Source: Chloroflexota bacterium (GTDB lineage Bacteria > Chloroflexota > Anaerolineae > J102). Taken from it: DNA of 42,042 bases. Below are positions 1-9,726 of this stretch, piece by piece. The translations under genes and the position numbers were made by a program. How positions within the stretch are numbered: the first letter of the stretch is position 1; each line of letters opens with the position of its first letter. The notes beneath the pieces were generated by a model, which saw only the letters and a list, made by a program, of their open reading frames with translations, searched no databases and was not told the origin of the DNA. The stretch covers positions 1 to 42,042 of the forward strand of contig JAADII010000042.1 of the NCBI GenBank assembly GCA_013151415.1. Reading direction: 5' to 3'.

Positions 1-30
1 TAGAACATAAAATCTATGCTATATGCAGTA

Positions 31-48
31 CGGGGTGCATTCACCCCG
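31..48 (-). terminator. Hairpin overlapping the glnS stop codon
   Basis: CGGGGTG and CACCCCG form a perfect 7-bp stem with a 4-nt loop. The stem overlaps the glnS stop codon at 41-43. Read on the minus strand it is not followed directly by a U run, so it is a weak candidate terminator or an mRNA 3'-end stabiliser rather than a classical intrinsic terminator. Confidence 0.3.
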
Positions 49-2392
49 CCAAGGCTTCTTTCAGCAAATCGTTGACCAGCCGCGGGTTGGCCTTGCCCTG
101 GGTCGAGCGCATGACTTGCCCTACAAAGAAACCCAAGAGACCGGTTTTGCCCCCGCGATAGGCCGCGACCTTGTCGGGATGAGCAGCCAACACTTCGGCG
201 ATGGTTTCGCGCAGCGCGGCCTCGTCGCTGATCTGGCGCAGGCCGCGCGCATCCACGATTTCCTCCGGCGAAGCGCCGGTGCGCGCCATCTCGTTCAGCG
301 TCTCCTTACCCGCATTGGCCGAAATGACGCCCTCATCCACCAGCGCGACCAGACGCGCGAACGCGTGGGGGCCGAAAGCCAGGGAATCGATGGGCGCATC
401 CTTGAGCAGGCGCTGAAGCGCGTTGTTCATCCAACGGGCCACCGAAACGGGATGGTCATGTGCGGCGATGGCGGCCTCGAAAAAGCGCATGGTCGCTTCG
501 TCGCCGGTGAGTAGGTCCGCGTCTTGCTCGCTCAGGTTCAGTTCATTCACATAACGATGATACGCGGCCGCCAATGCGGGATTTTGAGCCCTGGCCAGCT
601 CTCGCGCGCGCGAACGCCCTTCGTCCGTCGCGCGCGGCTCCTTGCTCGCTCCCGGCTCCTCGCGGCGAGCCTCTTGCTTCTGGCTTCTGACTTCCTGCTC
701 CCTGGTTCTCGCTCTTTGCTCCTTGCTCCACGAGTCGCGCAGGGCCACAATGCGGTTGAACACCAGCGCGTCCGGCCGTGAATCCACGCTATCCTGAATG
801 AAATAGCCCTGACGTTCGAACTGATAGCGGGTGTCGGCTGGATCGCGGGCCACGCTGGGTTCGATGCGCGCGCCGCGAATCACCACCAGCGAGTGGGGAT
901 TGAGATAATCTTTGAACGTCTTGCCCTCCTCCACATCATCGGGATTGGCCTTGAGGAACAGGCGGTCGTAGAGCCGCACCTCCACGGGGATCGAATGTGC
1001 AGCCGAAACCCAATGGATGGTTCCTTTCACCTTACGACCTTTGGGCTGCGCGTTGAGGGTTTCCGGGTCGTAGGTGCAGCGCAGCTCGACCACTTCGCCC
1101 GCATCGTTTTTGATCACCTCGTCGCAGCGGATGACATAGCTGTGACGCAGGCGCACCTCGCGGCCGGGGCTGAGTCGGTAATATTTTTTTGGCGGGTTCT
1201 CCATGAAATCGTCCCGCTCGATGTAGATGACGCGCTCGAACGGGACCTTGCGCGAGCCTTCTTTAGGGATGTCGCGCGGCCAGTAAGGCGCGTCCAGCCA
1301 TTCGGTCTGGTCTTCAGGATAATTGGTGATGACCACGCGCAGAGGGCGCAGCACGCACATGACGCGCGGAGAGCGATAGTTCAAATCGTCGCGCACCGTG
1401 TGCTCGAACAGCTCATATTTCACGCGGCTGTTGGTCTTGGCCACGCCGATGATATCGCAAAAACGACGGATGGCGTCGGGCGTAATGCCGCGGCGACGCA
1501 TGCCCATGAGCGTGGGCATGCGCGGGTCATCCCAGCCGCTGACAAGGCCCTCCTCCACCAATTGCAATAGCTTGCGCTTGCTCATCACCGTGTAATCCAG
1601 CTCGAGCCGGGCGAATTCATATTGGTGCGGCCGCGGAGGTTGGACCAGATGATCCAACAGCCAGTCGTAGATGGCGCGATTGTTTTCGAACTCCAGGGTG
1701 CAAATGGAATGAGTGATGTTTTCGATGGCGTCGGAAAGGGGGTGCGCGAAGTCATACATGGGGTAGATGCACCACGCATCGCCGGTGCGATAATGGTGCG
1801 CGTGGCGAATGCGATAGAGAATGGGATCGCGCATGAGCATGTTGGGCGAGGCCATGTCGATCTTCGCGCGCAACACGTGTTCGCCATCCTTGAACTCGCC
1901 CGCGCGCATTCGCCGGAACAGATCGAGGTTCTCCTCGACCGAGCGGTTGCGATAGGGGCTTTCGCGGCCCGGCTCCGTGACCGCGCCTCGGTATTCTCGA
2001 ATCTCCTCCTCGCTCAAGCTATCCACATAAGCCAGGCCCTGGCGAATCAGAGCCTCTGCGAACTCATACAGTTGCTCGAAATAATCGGAAGCAAAATAAA
2101 GATGCTCGCCCCAATCATAGCCCAGCCAGTGCACGGCCTCCTTGATGGCCTCCACATATTCCAGGCTCTCGGTGGTGGGGTTCGTGTCGTCGAAACGAAG
2201 ATGGCAGACGCCGCCGAACTCCTCGGCGATGCCAAAATTGAGGCAAATGGATTTGGCGTGGCCGATGTGGAGATAGCCGTTGGGTTCGGGCGGGAAGCGC
2301 GTGGCCACGCGGCCGCCGTAGGTTCCGGCCTCCACATCCCGCGCCACAATCTCGCGAATGAAATCGCGGGGCTTGTCAGAAGATTCGCTCAT
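41..2392 (-). CDS. glnS: Glutaminyl-tRNA synthetase with C-terminal GatB/YqeY-type domain
   Basis: Charges tRNA-Gln with glutamine in the cytoplasm. The class I signatures are a HIGH motif in [10 protein letters not shown] (about residues 42-45) and a KMSKS-type VMSKRKL loop. The catalytic core and beta-barrel anticodon region end near residue 560. A charged Arg/Glu/Gln/Lys linker follows, encoded by a degenerate 7-nt repeat. After it comes a helical region ending in a module of the kind at the GatB C-terminus and in YqeY (ending near [19 protein letters not shown]). GlnRS of Deinococcus carries a similar appendage, which contacts tRNA. At 783 residues it is far longer than E. coli GlnRS (about 550). 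I chose the ATG at 2392 because MSESS fits family N-termini; an ATG at 2404 is possible, and neither has a clear ribosome binding site. It is the last gene of the mre operon. Confidence 0.95.
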   Translation of the reverse strand: MSESSDKPRDFIREIVARDVEAGTYGGRVATRFPPEPNGYLHIGHAKSICLNFGIAEEFGGVCHLRFDDTNPTTESLEYVEAIKEAVHWLGYDWGEHLYFASDYFEQLYEFAEALIRQGLAYVDSLSEEEIREYRGAVTEPGRESPYRNRSVEENLDLFRRMRAGEFKDGEHVLRAKIDMASPNMLMRDPILYRIRHAHHYRTGDAWCIYPMYDFAHPLSDAIENITHSICTLEFENNRAIYDWLLDHLVQPPRPHQYEFARLELDYTVMSKRKLLQLVEEGLVSGWDDPRMPTLMGMRRRGITPDAIRRFCDIIGVAKTNSRVKYELFEHTVRDDLNYRSPRVMCVLRPLRVVITNYPEDQTEWLDAPYWPRDIPKEGSRKVPFERVIYIERDDFMENPPKKYYRLSPGREVRLRHSYVIRCDEVIKNDAGEVVELRCTYDPETLNAQPKGRKVKGTIHWVSAAHSIPVEVRLYDRLFLKANPDDVEEGKTFKDYLNPHSLVVIRGARIEPSVARDPADTRYQFERQGYFIQDSVDSRPDALVFNRIVALRDSWSKEQRARTREQEVRSQKQEARREEPGASKEPRATDEGRSRARELARAQNPALAAAYHRYVNELNLSEQDADLLTGDEATMRFFEAAIAAHDHPVSVARWMNNALQRLLKDAPIDSLAFGPHAFARLVALVDEGVISANAGKETLNEMARTGASPEEIVDARGLRQISDEAALRETIAEVLAAHPDKVAAYRGGKTGLLGFFVGQVMRSTQGKANPRLVNDLLKEALAG
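636..729. repeat. Degenerate heptamer array inside glnS
   Basis: On the minus strand the sequence reads as about 12 consecutive 7-nt units close to GGAGCAA (GGAGCAA, GGAGCAA, AGAGCGA, GAACCAG, GGAGCAG, GAAGTCA, GAAGCCA, GAAGCAA and further degenerate units). Seven is not a multiple of three, so three units (21 nt) encode seven residues and the reading frame stays open. The product is a highly charged linker between the synthetase core and the C-terminal module. Confidence 0.75.
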
Positions 2393-2444
2393 TTTGTGAT
2401 TCATGGAAGTAGCATATGAATGAGTGATTGAGGACGATAATCCG

Positions 2445-2507
2445 AATATCCAATATCCAAATATCCAGTATCCAATATCCAGTATCCAGCGCCATATCCA
2501 ACCATCC
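2445..2507. repeat. Tandem heptamers (A/T)ATATCC between rodA and glnS
   Basis: Successive units AATATCC, AATATCC, AAATATCC, AGTATCC, AATATCC, AGTATCC, then degenerate copies, fill most of the rodA-glnS gap. The same unit type occurs just upstream of greA. No function is visible. The architecture resembles the short tandemly repeated sequences described in cyanobacteria. Confidence 0.8.
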
Positions 2508-2508
2508 A

Positions 2509-3600
2509 CTAACCGCGCGCTTTGCGACGCATGGCCACGCTCTGCACCAGGCCCAGCATAAGCATGAGCGAGAGCAGCGCATTGCCGCCGTAGCTCACAA
2601 AGGGCAGGGGCAGGCCGGTCACCGGCAGCAGGGCCATGTTCATGCCCACGGTGACGATGCTCTGGAAAAGAACGATGGCGGCCACGGCCACGACGATAAG
2701 ACGGCCAAACACGTTGGGCGCTTCGACCGCGATGCGCCATAAGCGCCAAAGAATGAATAATAACAATAACAGGAGAATCGTCGCGCCGACAAATCCCAAT
2801 TCTTCGGCGATGACGGAGAAGATGAAATCGGTGTGGCGGACGCGTAGAAAATGGAGCTGGCTTTGCGTGCCCTGGCCATAGCCTTTGCCCAAAAGCCCGC
2901 CCGAGCCCACGCTCACCAGCGCTTGCTCCACGTTGAAATAGCTGTCGGGATCCGCAGCCGGGTCCACAAAGATGCGCAGACGGGTGCGTTGGGTTTCGTT
3001 GAGCAGGTTCCAGAAAAGAGGCGAAAGGGCCAGAGCGGCCGCGCCTATGGCGAAAATGTAGCGGTAATAGAGCCCGGCCGCGAAGAAAATAAACGCGGCC
3101 TCCACGGCCAGAACCACCGCGCCGCCCAAGTCCGGCTCGAGAAACACCAAGGTGAGGATAGGGGCCACGATGAGCGCGCCGCCCAATAATGTGGCCGGAT
3201 CATCCATGCGCTCTTGTCTGTCGGCGAGAAATTTGCCCAGCACCAGGGCCAAAACCACCTTGGCCAGCTCCGATGGTTGGATGGGAAAGAGACCGAAGAA
3301 ATCGATCCAACTCTGTGCGCCAAAAATGGTTTTTCCCACAACGCCCACCAGGGCCAACAACGCCAACATGGCCAGATAAATAGGCCATGTAAAGGACGCC
3401 AACAAATTGTAATCGAAGGCCGCAACCGCGATCATCAACGCCACGCCGGCCACGATGTAAAACATTTGTCGCCGAGGATAATCCACCAACTCGGGATCGC
3501 CCTGGACCGCGCTGGCGATCATCACCACGCCATACGAAGAAAGAATGAGAACGGCCAGCAGCAAGAACCAATCGAAGCGTCGCCAACTATATCGCCTCAT
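2509..3600 (-). CDS. rodA: RodA, SEDS peptidoglycan glycosyltransferase
   Basis: SEDS-family membrane enzyme that polymerises glycan strands from lipid II during lateral wall growth, partnered with PBP2. The 363-residue protein has about ten hydrophobic segments. It also has the family signatures [18 protein letters not shown], in the large extracytoplasmic loop and following helix, and [11 protein letters not shown] near the C-terminus. Its start codon overlaps the stop of the PBP2 gene as ATGA (3597-3600), so the two are translationally coupled. That fits their one-to-one complex. The downstream gap to glnS holds heptamer repeats. Confidence 0.95.
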   Translation of the reverse strand: MRRYSWRRFDWFLLLAVLILSSYGVVMIASAVQGDPELVDYPRRQMFYIVAGVALMIAVAAFDYNLLASFTWPIYLAMLALLALVGVVGKTIFGAQSWIDFFGLFPIQPSELAKVVLALVLGKFLADRQERMDDPATLLGGALIVAPILTLVFLEPDLGGAVVLAVEAAFIFFAAGLYYRYIFAIGAAALALSPLFWNLLNETQRTRLRIFVDPAADPDSYFNVEQALVSVGSGGLLGKGYGQGTQSQLHFLRVRHTDFIFSVIAEELGFVGATILLLLLLFILWRLWRIAVEAPNVFGRLIVVAVAAIVLFQSIVTVGMNMALLPVTGLPLPFVSYGGNALLSLMLMLGLVQSVAMRRKARG

Positions 3601-5687
3601 GGCTGCAAGGCCTCCATTCTCTCCAACAGAGTCCGGCTGCCCGCGGCCTCGTCGCGCGCCTTGATATCAAAATAACTGCGCAGGATATCGCGCGTGATAG
3701 GCGCGGCCACAGCCGAACCCTCGCCGCCGTTGTAAACAAACACCGTCACCGCGATCTCGGGGTCTTCATAAGGCGCAAAAGCGGTGAACCATGCGTGCGT
3801 GGGCAGGTTCCCGCGACTATCGCGAGGAATGTCCGGATCGTAGAACTCGGCCGTGCCTGTTTTTCCGGCCACCACGATATCGGGCAAAGCGGCTTTGGGC
3901 GCCGTGCCATATTCCCAATTTACGGCCATCCACATGCCCTCGCGCACCACATCCAACCATTTCGACTCGATGGGCAATTCGCGGATCAGCGAAGGCTCGC
4001 GCCGCTCCACCAAGTGCCCCTCCGAATCGGTGATGGCCGCCACAATTTGTGGCCGGAAAAGGAGGCCGTCGTTGGCTACGGCCGCGGTCATCAGCGTCAC
4101 TTGCAGGGGCGTGGCCAACACATCGCCCTGGCCAATGCTCATATTATAGGTGTCGCCCGTCACCCAACGCTCGCCCTTGGCGATGCGCTTCCAGCGCGCG
4201 TCTGGCACCAGGCCGGCGCTTTCCGCGGGCAAATCAATGCCTGTGGGCTCTCCATAACCAAAGAGTCGAGCGTATTCGGCCAGAGTGGGCGCGCCCAAGC
4301 CTTCGAATTCGGTGACATACCAGCCGCCGCCCAATTTGTAGAAATAAATGTCGCAAGACTGAGCCAGCGCTTCTTTCAGGTTGACATCGCCATGATAACC
4401 GCCCTCTTTGTAGATCCAACAGACAAACGGTTGTGCAAGGAGGGGATTATCGGGAAAATTGCGATTGGGCAAATAGATGATGCCCGGCGCATTGAGCCTG
4501 GTGCGAGGCGTGACGACGCCCTCTTGCAAACCGGCCGCCGCGGGCACCATCTTGAATGTGGAGCCGGGCGGGTAGATGCCGCTGATCGCGTGATTGATCA
4601 GGGGTTCGCCGCGGGCTTCGGCAATGCTCGCATATTCGGCTGCGGTGATGCCATCGGCAAAGATGTTGTTATCGTAAGTGGGCAGGCTGACCATTCCCAA
4701 GATATATCCTGTGCGCGTATCCATGGCCACGGCAACGGCGCTCTCCGAACGCCAGCTATTCACGCCGTTGAGCAGGGCTTGAAACATGGCCTCTTGCAAT
4801 TCCATATCTAAACTGAGAATGAGATTTTTGCCCGGCTCTGGCGGGATGGCCTCGCCCAGCACGGCCTGTTCTCGACCTTTGACATCCACCTCGATCACCT
4901 TTCGGCCCGGTTTTCCACGCAAATAATCTTCATAAACAAACTCCAGGCCCGACCAACCCACCCAGGCGTCGGCGTTGTATCCGCGCTCGAGATACGATTG
5001 CATGGTCTCTTGCGGTATGGGTCCTGTATAGCCGATGATCTCCGCGGTCTTGGCGCCGGTTGGATACTCGCGACGGGGCTGAAGCTGCAACACGACGCCG
5101 GGAAGGCGATAACTTTCTTCGATGACGCGCAGAGCCACATCGCGCGGCAGGTTTTCGGCCACCACCACCGGCTGAAACGCGCTGCCCGCCTCGCGCTGCA
5201 ACACCAATTGATCGATTTCATCCACCGACATCACGCTTGGCGACGGGGGCTCGTTGATCCCAAATGTAAGCGGGGGCGGGGTGCGACGAGAGGGAACGGC
5301 TTTGCCGTCATCCTCAAACTCGATATCGGGCGGCGAGACTTCCCACAAAGCCTGGTTGATAAGGGTGGTCAATTCTTCATACAAGACGCGACGCTTCTGC
5401 TGCGACACCACAAAATCGGGATCATCGGGCAAGTCCGCCGGAATGAGCGCGATCTCGAACGCGGCCGTGTTGCGCACCAACATGCGCCCATCGCGATCGT
5501 AAACCACGCCTCGCTCGCCTTCGGGTCGCACCACGCGAATGCGATTGAATGTGGCGCGTTCTTGAAACGCCTGAGCCCGGCCAAATTGCAGCGAGGCGAG
5601 CTTGCCCAAAAGCGCGATAAAAATCAACACCGTGAGCGCCTGGAGCAAGAAAATACGCGTGAGAAAGCGATCTGAACGAGAAGACAT
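3597..5687 (-). CDS. mrdA: Penicillin-binding protein 2 (elongasome transpeptidase)
   Basis: Class B penicillin-binding protein that cross-links peptidoglycan in the Rod complex. The 696-residue protein has a short cytoplasmic N-terminus and one membrane anchor (about residues 10-30). A dimerisation/pedestal domain follows, then the transpeptidase domain with the SxxK motif STFK (S376, K379), the SxD motif SCD (444-446) and KTG (609-611). The length and the SCD variant of the second motif are normal for PBP2. It lies between mreD and rodA, with a 73-nt gap after mreD and an ATGA overlap with rodA. Confidence 0.95.
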   Translation of the reverse strand: MSSRSDRFLTRIFLLQALTVLIFIALLGKLASLQFGRAQAFQERATFNRIRVVRPEGERGVVYDRDGRMLVRNTAAFEIALIPADLPDDPDFVVSQQKRRVLYEELTTLINQALWEVSPPDIEFEDDGKAVPSRRTPPPLTFGINEPPSPSVMSVDEIDQLVLQREAGSAFQPVVVAENLPRDVALRVIEESYRLPGVVLQLQPRREYPTGAKTAEIIGYTGPIPQETMQSYLERGYNADAWVGWSGLEFVYEDYLRGKPGRKVIEVDVKGREQAVLGEAIPPEPGKNLILSLDMELQEAMFQALLNGVNSWRSESAVAVAMDTRTGYILGMVSLPTYDNNIFADGITAAEYASIAEARGEPLINHAISGIYPPGSTFKMVPAAAGLQEGVVTPRTRLNAPGIIYLPNRNFPDNPLLAQPFVCWIYKEGGYHGDVNLKEALAQSCDIYFYKLGGGWYVTEFEGLGAPTLAEYARLFGYGEPTGIDLPAESAGLVPDARWKRIAKGERWVTGDTYNMSIGQGDVLATPLQVTLMTAAVANDGLLFRPQIVAAITDSEGHLVERREPSLIRELPIESKWLDVVREGMWMAVNWEYGTAPKAALPDIVVAGKTGTAEFYDPDIPRDSRGNLPTHAWFTAFAPYEDPEIAVTVFVYNGGEGSAVAAPITRDILRSYFDIKARDEAAGSRTLLERMEALQP

Positions 5688-5760
5688 GTGAGGTCGGGCA
5701 TTGCATATGGCGGCCTGGTTTGCCGCCAGCGCGCGCCATTTTTGGGGTCTCCGCTCAAAA

Positions 5761-6261
5761 TCACAACGGCGAGCGGGATGCGCGCCAATAATCTATGGGC
5801 AAATACAACACGAATATCAGGGCCGCGTTGAGGGCCGCGCCCGGCAAAGTGATGCGCAGAAACGCGTCGAGCCAACTGAAATCGCGACCAAGCAGGCTTA
5901 GTTCGAACATCAGAATGGCGTCCGCGACCACGGTGGCCACCAGCGTGATGAACATGGGCCACCCCAAGCGGGCGCCGAACAGCGCGCGTTCGCCCAGGCC
6001 GGCCAGATAGATAACCGCCAACATGGGCGCGACCGAAGCGCCCAATGGCAGGCCGGCCAATGAATCGACCAAAGGAGCCAACACCAAAGCCGGCAACAGG
6101 GCCGCGCGACGACCGCCGGCCATGGTGAGCAACACCAGGGCGATGAGCAAAAAATTGGGTTGGCCGCCCAAAAGCTGAATGCGACCAGCCAATGTGGCTT
6201 GCATGGCCGCCAAAAACAAGGCGATGGGCAGCAACAACAAGATGGCGGATAGATGCCTCAT
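5761..6261 (-). CDS. mreD: Rod shape-determining protein MreD
   Basis: Small integral membrane protein of the elongasome that interacts with MreC. It has 166 residues and about five hydrophobic helices. The sequence is poorly conserved, as is usual for MreD, so the call rests on size, topology and position. Its ATG overlaps the mreC stop codon as ATGA (6258-6261). mrdA follows after 73 nt. Confidence 0.88.
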   Translation of the reverse strand: MRHLSAILLLLPIALFLAAMQATLAGRIQLLGGQPNFLLIALVLLTMAGGRRAALLPALVLAPLVDSLAGLPLGASVAPMLAVIYLAGLGERALFGARLGWPMFITLVATVVADAILMFELSLLGRDFSWLDAFLRITLPGAALNAALIFVLYLPIDYWRASRSPL

Positions 6262-7151
6262 GGCGTAGTATCGGCGGCAGGCGCGGCCAAAGACTCATCC
6301 CCGTTCTCGGCCGTCTCATCCAACTCGCTTTCGGGCAAGAAATTTGTAACGATCAAGACCAGCTCCAAACGGTTGAAATTGACGGTGGGACGAACGACGG
6401 CTTGCTGAAACGGGCGATTGTCGTTTTGCAACACCTGCACCACCTGACCAACCACCAAACCTTTGGGAAAATCGCGACCCAAGCCCGAGGTGATGACGAT
6501 CTCGCCTGGAGAAACCTCGACATCGGGCGGGATGTAATCCATGAGAGGCAGTTTGCCGGTTCGGCCGCGCAATACGCCCGGCGCGCGCGAGGCTTGCGTC
6601 ATCACATTGATGGCGCTGGTGGAGTCGGTCAGGAGCAAGATTTCGCTACTCTGAGGGTAGACCTCGGAAACGCGCCCCACCAAACCTCGATCCGTAACCA
6701 CCGGCATCCCTTGCTCGATGCCATGCTCGCGCCCCAGATCAATATCGAGCGCGGCGACAAGAGGATTGGCGCGGCCGCCAATCACGCGGGCGATGATCTG
6801 GCCCCCGCGCAGATCATACGTGGGGTTCGCCTGGGCGAATTCAAAAAAGCGCCGCAGCTGTTCGTTTTCAGTCGCTATTTCCGAAAGCTGCAAATTCTCC
6901 ACAGTGAGCCGCTCGACCAACGCCTCCAACTCCGCGTTGCGTCGGCGCAATGTGCGCAGGTCGCGGGCCGTATTCACCACATCGCTGACGCCGACGCGAA
7001 GCTCGGTGAGCGCGGTCGCGAAAGGGCGGGCCGCGTCATGAATGACGCCGTTGACCGGCGTCATAAAACCGGCCGCGTCGAGTAGCATAATGACAACCGC
7101 CCCCAAGATCACTACAAGAATGCCAAGGGGGCGTGGACGCAAGAGCTGCAT
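6258..7151 (-). CDS. mreC: Rod shape-determining protein MreC
   Basis: Bitopic scaffold of the elongasome that links MreB/MreD to PBP2. It has 297 residues: an N-terminal membrane helix (about 9-28), a coiled-coil segment rich in Leu/Glu/Arg (about 60-105), and the beta-rich MreC domain with conserved GLVGRV and SGLGRDFPKGLVVG stretches. An acidic, Ala-rich tail ends the protein. It is separated from mreB by about 110 nt holding an inverted repeat, and is coupled to mreD by an ATGA overlap. Confidence 0.94.
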   Translation of the reverse strand: MQLLRPRPLGILVVILGAVVIMLLDAAGFMTPVNGVIHDAARPFATALTELRVGVSDVVNTARDLRTLRRRNAELEALVERLTVENLQLSEIATENEQLRRFFEFAQANPTYDLRGGQIIARVIGGRANPLVAALDIDLGREHGIEQGMPVVTDRGLVGRVSEVYPQSSEILLLTDSTSAINVMTQASRAPGVLRGRTGKLPLMDYIPPDVEVSPGEIVITSGLGRDFPKGLVVGQVVQVLQNDNRPFQQAVVRPTVNFNRLELVLIVTNFLPESELDETAENGDESLAAPAADTTP

Positions 7152-7167
7152 GTGAATGGTGAGCCAA

Positions 7168-7237
7168 ACGATAAGACCATGGAGCGATGCAACGATAACG
7201 CCATCGTCTTATCGTCCTATCGTCCCATGTCTCCTTC
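7168..7237. repeat. Inverted repeat and octamer units between mreB and mreC
   Basis: ACGATAAGAC (7168-7177) and GTCTTATCGT (7206-7215) are a perfect 10-bp inverted repeat with a 28-nt loop. The right arm opens three tandem octamers, CGTCTTAT, CGTCCTAT and CGTCCCAT. In mRNA it could form a hairpin in the mreB-mreC gap and reduce read-through. No U tract follows, so it is not a standard terminator. Confidence 0.6.
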
Positions 7238-7262
7238 TCTTTAAGATTTGGGGGCGGACCGC

Positions 7263-8324
7263 TTAGTGCAATGTGCTGCCGCGATCGGTGCTGGCCAAGA
7301 CCTTGCGCAAAACATCCAGGTTTTCGAGCACGCTCTCCGCGCCCTTGGCCACGCAAGTCATGGGGTCTTCGGCCACATACACCTTCATCCGAGTCTCCTC
7401 GCTCAGACGTTTGGCCAGCCCTCGCAAGAGCGCGCCGCCGCCGGCCAGCACAATGCCATCTTGCATCAAATCCGCGATCAACTCGGGGGGCGTGTCGTCC
7501 ACCGCGCTTTTCACGGTGTCCACGATGATATTCACCGAGTTGGCCAACGCCTCGCGAATCTCAACCGAGCTCACCTCAATCTCTTCCGGCAAACCCGTGA
7601 TGAGATTGCGCCCGCGCAACGGATAGAGCACCTCCTCCTCCAAAGGATAGGCCGAACCGGCTGCGATCTTGGCCTGCTCGGCCATGCGTTCGCCAATGAG
7701 CAAGTTATATTTCTGGCGAGCGTAGTTGATGATGTCTTCATCCATCTCATCACCGGCCACGCGCACCGAACGCGCGACCACAATGCCGCCCAAAGAGATC
7801 ACCGCGACCTCGGTGGTGCCGCCGCCGATGTCGACGATCATGCTGCCTTTGGCGCTGGTCACATCCAGGCCTGCGCCAATGGCCGCGGCCATTGGCTCCT
7901 CGATGAGATAGGCTTCGCGCGCGCCTGCATTCAGGGTGGCGTCGTAGACCGCGCGCTTTTCCACCTCGGTCACGCCCGAAGGCAACCCCACCACCACGCG
8001 CGGACGAGGAATGACCATGAACACTTTATCATGCACCTTGCTGATGAAATATTCCAGCATCTTCTCGGTGACGTCGAAATCGGAAATCACGCCGTCGCGC
8101 AAGGGGCGAATGGCTGTGATGTTGGCGGGGGTGCGGCCCACCATCTCTTTGGCCTCACTACCAATGGCCAGCACCTTATTCGTCTTCTGTTCAATGGCGA
8201 CGACCGAAGGTTCGTCGATGACGACGCCTCGGCCGCGCACGTTCACCAAGGTGTTGGCCGTGCCGAGGTCTATACCAATGTCGAGGGAAAACAGGCCAAA
8301 AAGCCAGTCGATGGGATTGATCAC
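7263..8324 (-). CDS. mreB: MreB, actin-like cell-shape protein
   Basis: Bacterial actin that forms membrane-bound filaments and organises the Rod complex. It has 353 residues, the normal length. The phosphate-1 loop is GIDLGTANTLV (about 17-27), the phosphate-2 region VDIGGGTTEVAVISLGG, and the adenosine motif VLAGGGALLRGL. The amphipathic start INPIDWLFGLFS may act as a membrane anchor. The start codon is GTG (8322-8324). It is supported by AGGAG nine nucleotides upstream and by the family N-terminus. It is the first gene of the operon running to glnS. Confidence 0.97.
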   Translation of the reverse strand: MINPIDWLFGLFSLDIGIDLGTANTLVNVRGRGVVIDEPSVVAIEQKTNKVLAIGSEAKEMVGRTPANITAIRPLRDGVISDFDVTEKMLEYFISKVHDKVFMVIPRPRVVVGLPSGVTEVEKRAVYDATLNAGAREAYLIEEPMAAAIGAGLDVTSAKGSMIVDIGGGTTEVAVISLGGIVVARSVRVAGDEMDEDIINYARQKYNLLIGERMAEQAKIAAGSAYPLEEEVLYPLRGRNLITGLPEEIEVSSVEIREALANSVNIIVDTVKSAVDDTPPELIADLMQDGIVLAGGGALLRGLAKRLSEETRMKVYVAEDPMTCVAKGAESVLENLDVLRKVLASTDRGSTLH

Positions 8325-8679
8325 GCAGGGTATCTCCTAAAACTGAGCTGAAGTCACTTTGAGACCGGTTGTTTTGCGCTTGAGAAGCGAGACGATCAGA
8401 CGATTCTAGGGCTTGCCGCAAAGAAAACTTCGTCGCGGACGAGCCAATGGTTTGTGACCAGGAGCGAAAATCTCACCGACGCATGACCACGCGATGGGGA
8501 AAAACGCGTCGGTGCGAGATGCGCTTCATGCACACAGCCTGCCATTATAACATAATGGCGCCTCACTTCCCCAAGCGCGGACGCTTATTTGCAGAGAGCG
8601 GCGAAAACCGGGTCGAACCCCTCCTTCGCTCGGCGCCAACCAGCCGCCTGGGTGGGCAAGGCTCGATTCATGGCCGCGC
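8325..8679. other. Intergenic region carrying the mreB leader
   Basis: About 355 nt lie between the end of the rfaE-like gene and mreB, both on the minus strand. I see no credible coding sequence. The notable content is a minus-strand promoter at 8544-8574, which implies a leader of roughly 210 nt before the mreB GTG. The AGGAG ribosome binding site sits just before the start. Confidence 0.6.
8544..8574 (-). promoter_or_regulatory. Candidate promoter for the mre operon
   Basis: On the minus strand TTGGGG (8569-8574) is followed after 19 nt by a perfect TATAAT (8544-8549). The -10 is ideal; the -35 and the long spacer are mediocre. The mreB start is about 220 nt downstream. Confidence 0.45.
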
Positions 8680-9726
8680 TCACGCGGTCCCGGAGCTCAA
8701 AGCCTTGAGCAAATCTTTGGGAGTGACGGCCACATTGCCAAGATGGCGCACAGCAACGCCCGCGGCCGCGTTGCCCAAATAGGCGGCCGTGGCCAGATCG
8801 AGCCCGGCCGCCAGGGCCAAAGTGATGACCGCAATTTGCGTATCGCCCGCGCCAGTGACATCGAACACCCGCGAACGATTGGTTGAGGGAAGATGCTGAA
8901 CCTCGCGCCCGCGCGCCAGGAAGGAAAGGCCCTCACTGCCTCGGCTGATCACCACGCCCCCGGCGTCGAGCATCTCCGCCAGATCGGTCAGAGCGCTGGC
9001 GAAATCTGCGTCCTCGCGCAGGGAACGTCCGAGAAACCGAGCGGCTTCATGGCGGTTGCAACGCACAAGGTCGAACCCCGCGAATCGACTCAGATCGCCC
9101 TGCGAATCCACAATAAGCAACGCGCCCGCGCTGCGCGCGGCCGCGCGCGCAGCATCGAGCGCGCCAGGGGTGACCACGCCCGCGCGATAGTCAGAGATCA
9201 ACACCGCGCCGCAACCCGGCGCGAGCTCGAAAATATGGCGCTTAAGCCGCTCCGCCCGCTCTGCATCAAGAGCGGAGCGGCTGATATGGTCCACGCGCGC
9301 CAGGTGATGAGCGAACACATAGCCGCCCTCGGCCACGATGCGCGTCTTCCGGGTGGTGGGTCGCGTCGCGTCGACCAGCAAACCGCGAATATCCACGCCG
9401 CGCGCGGTCAATTCTTGGCGCAGCAAGTGCGCGGTTTCATCGGCGCCAACCACGCCAACCATGACGGCCCGTCCTCCCAGGCTCTGAATATTGACAGCCG
9501 GATTGGCCGCTCCGCCGGGCAAATATTCGCGCCGCGTCTGCTCGAGCACCGGCACCGGCGCTTCGCGGCTCAGACGCTGCACGCGGCCGATGAGATACTC
9601 ATCGAGAAATACGTCGCCGATCACCAACACGCGGCGACCAGCCAAACGGGCGATCCATGAAGAGAGAGAGGCCGGCGAAACGCTCGAATTAAGGTTTGTC
9701 GCCCTATCGTCCATGGTCTTTATCAT
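8680..9726 (-). CDS. RfaE domain I-type PfkB carbohydrate kinase
   Basis: Ribokinase/PfkB-fold kinase closest in pattern to the kinase half of HldE/RfaE, which phosphorylates heptose-7-phosphate at C1. The 348-residue protein has the glycine-rich GGAANPAVNIQSLGG near the N-terminus, a PTTRKTRI stretch, and the catalytic-base motif DVTGAGDT near residue 300. The nucleotidyltransferase domain of bifunctional HldE is absent. I chose the ATG at 9726 because it overlaps the wecG stop codon as ATGA; an ATG at 9714 is also possible. Pairing with a WecG/TagA enzyme suggests activated-sugar supply for a surface glycan. Heptose specificity is inference, and another sugar phosphate is possible. Confidence 0.8.
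   Translation of the reverse strand: MIKTMDDRATNLNSSVSPASLSSWIARLAGRRVLVIGDVFLDEYLIGRVQRLSREAPVPVLEQTRREYLPGGAANPAVNIQSLGGRAVMVGVVGADETAHLLRQELTARGVDIRGLLVDATRPTTRKTRIVAEGGYVFAHHLARVDHISRSALDAERAERLKRHIFELAPGCGAVLISDYRAGVVTPGALDAARAAARSAGALLIVDSQGDLSRFAGFDLVRCNRHEAARFLGRSLREDADFASALTDLAEMLDAGGVVISRGSEGLSFLARGREVQHLPSTNRSRVFDVTGAGDTQIAVITLALAAGLDLATAAYLGNAAAGVAVRHLGNVAVTPKDLLKALSSGTA

Noticed and set aside
2393-2749. Upstream extension of the glnS frame into rodA
   Set aside because: The extension translates intergenic heptamer repeats and antisense-frame rodA sequence; family homology starts at the ATG near 2392.
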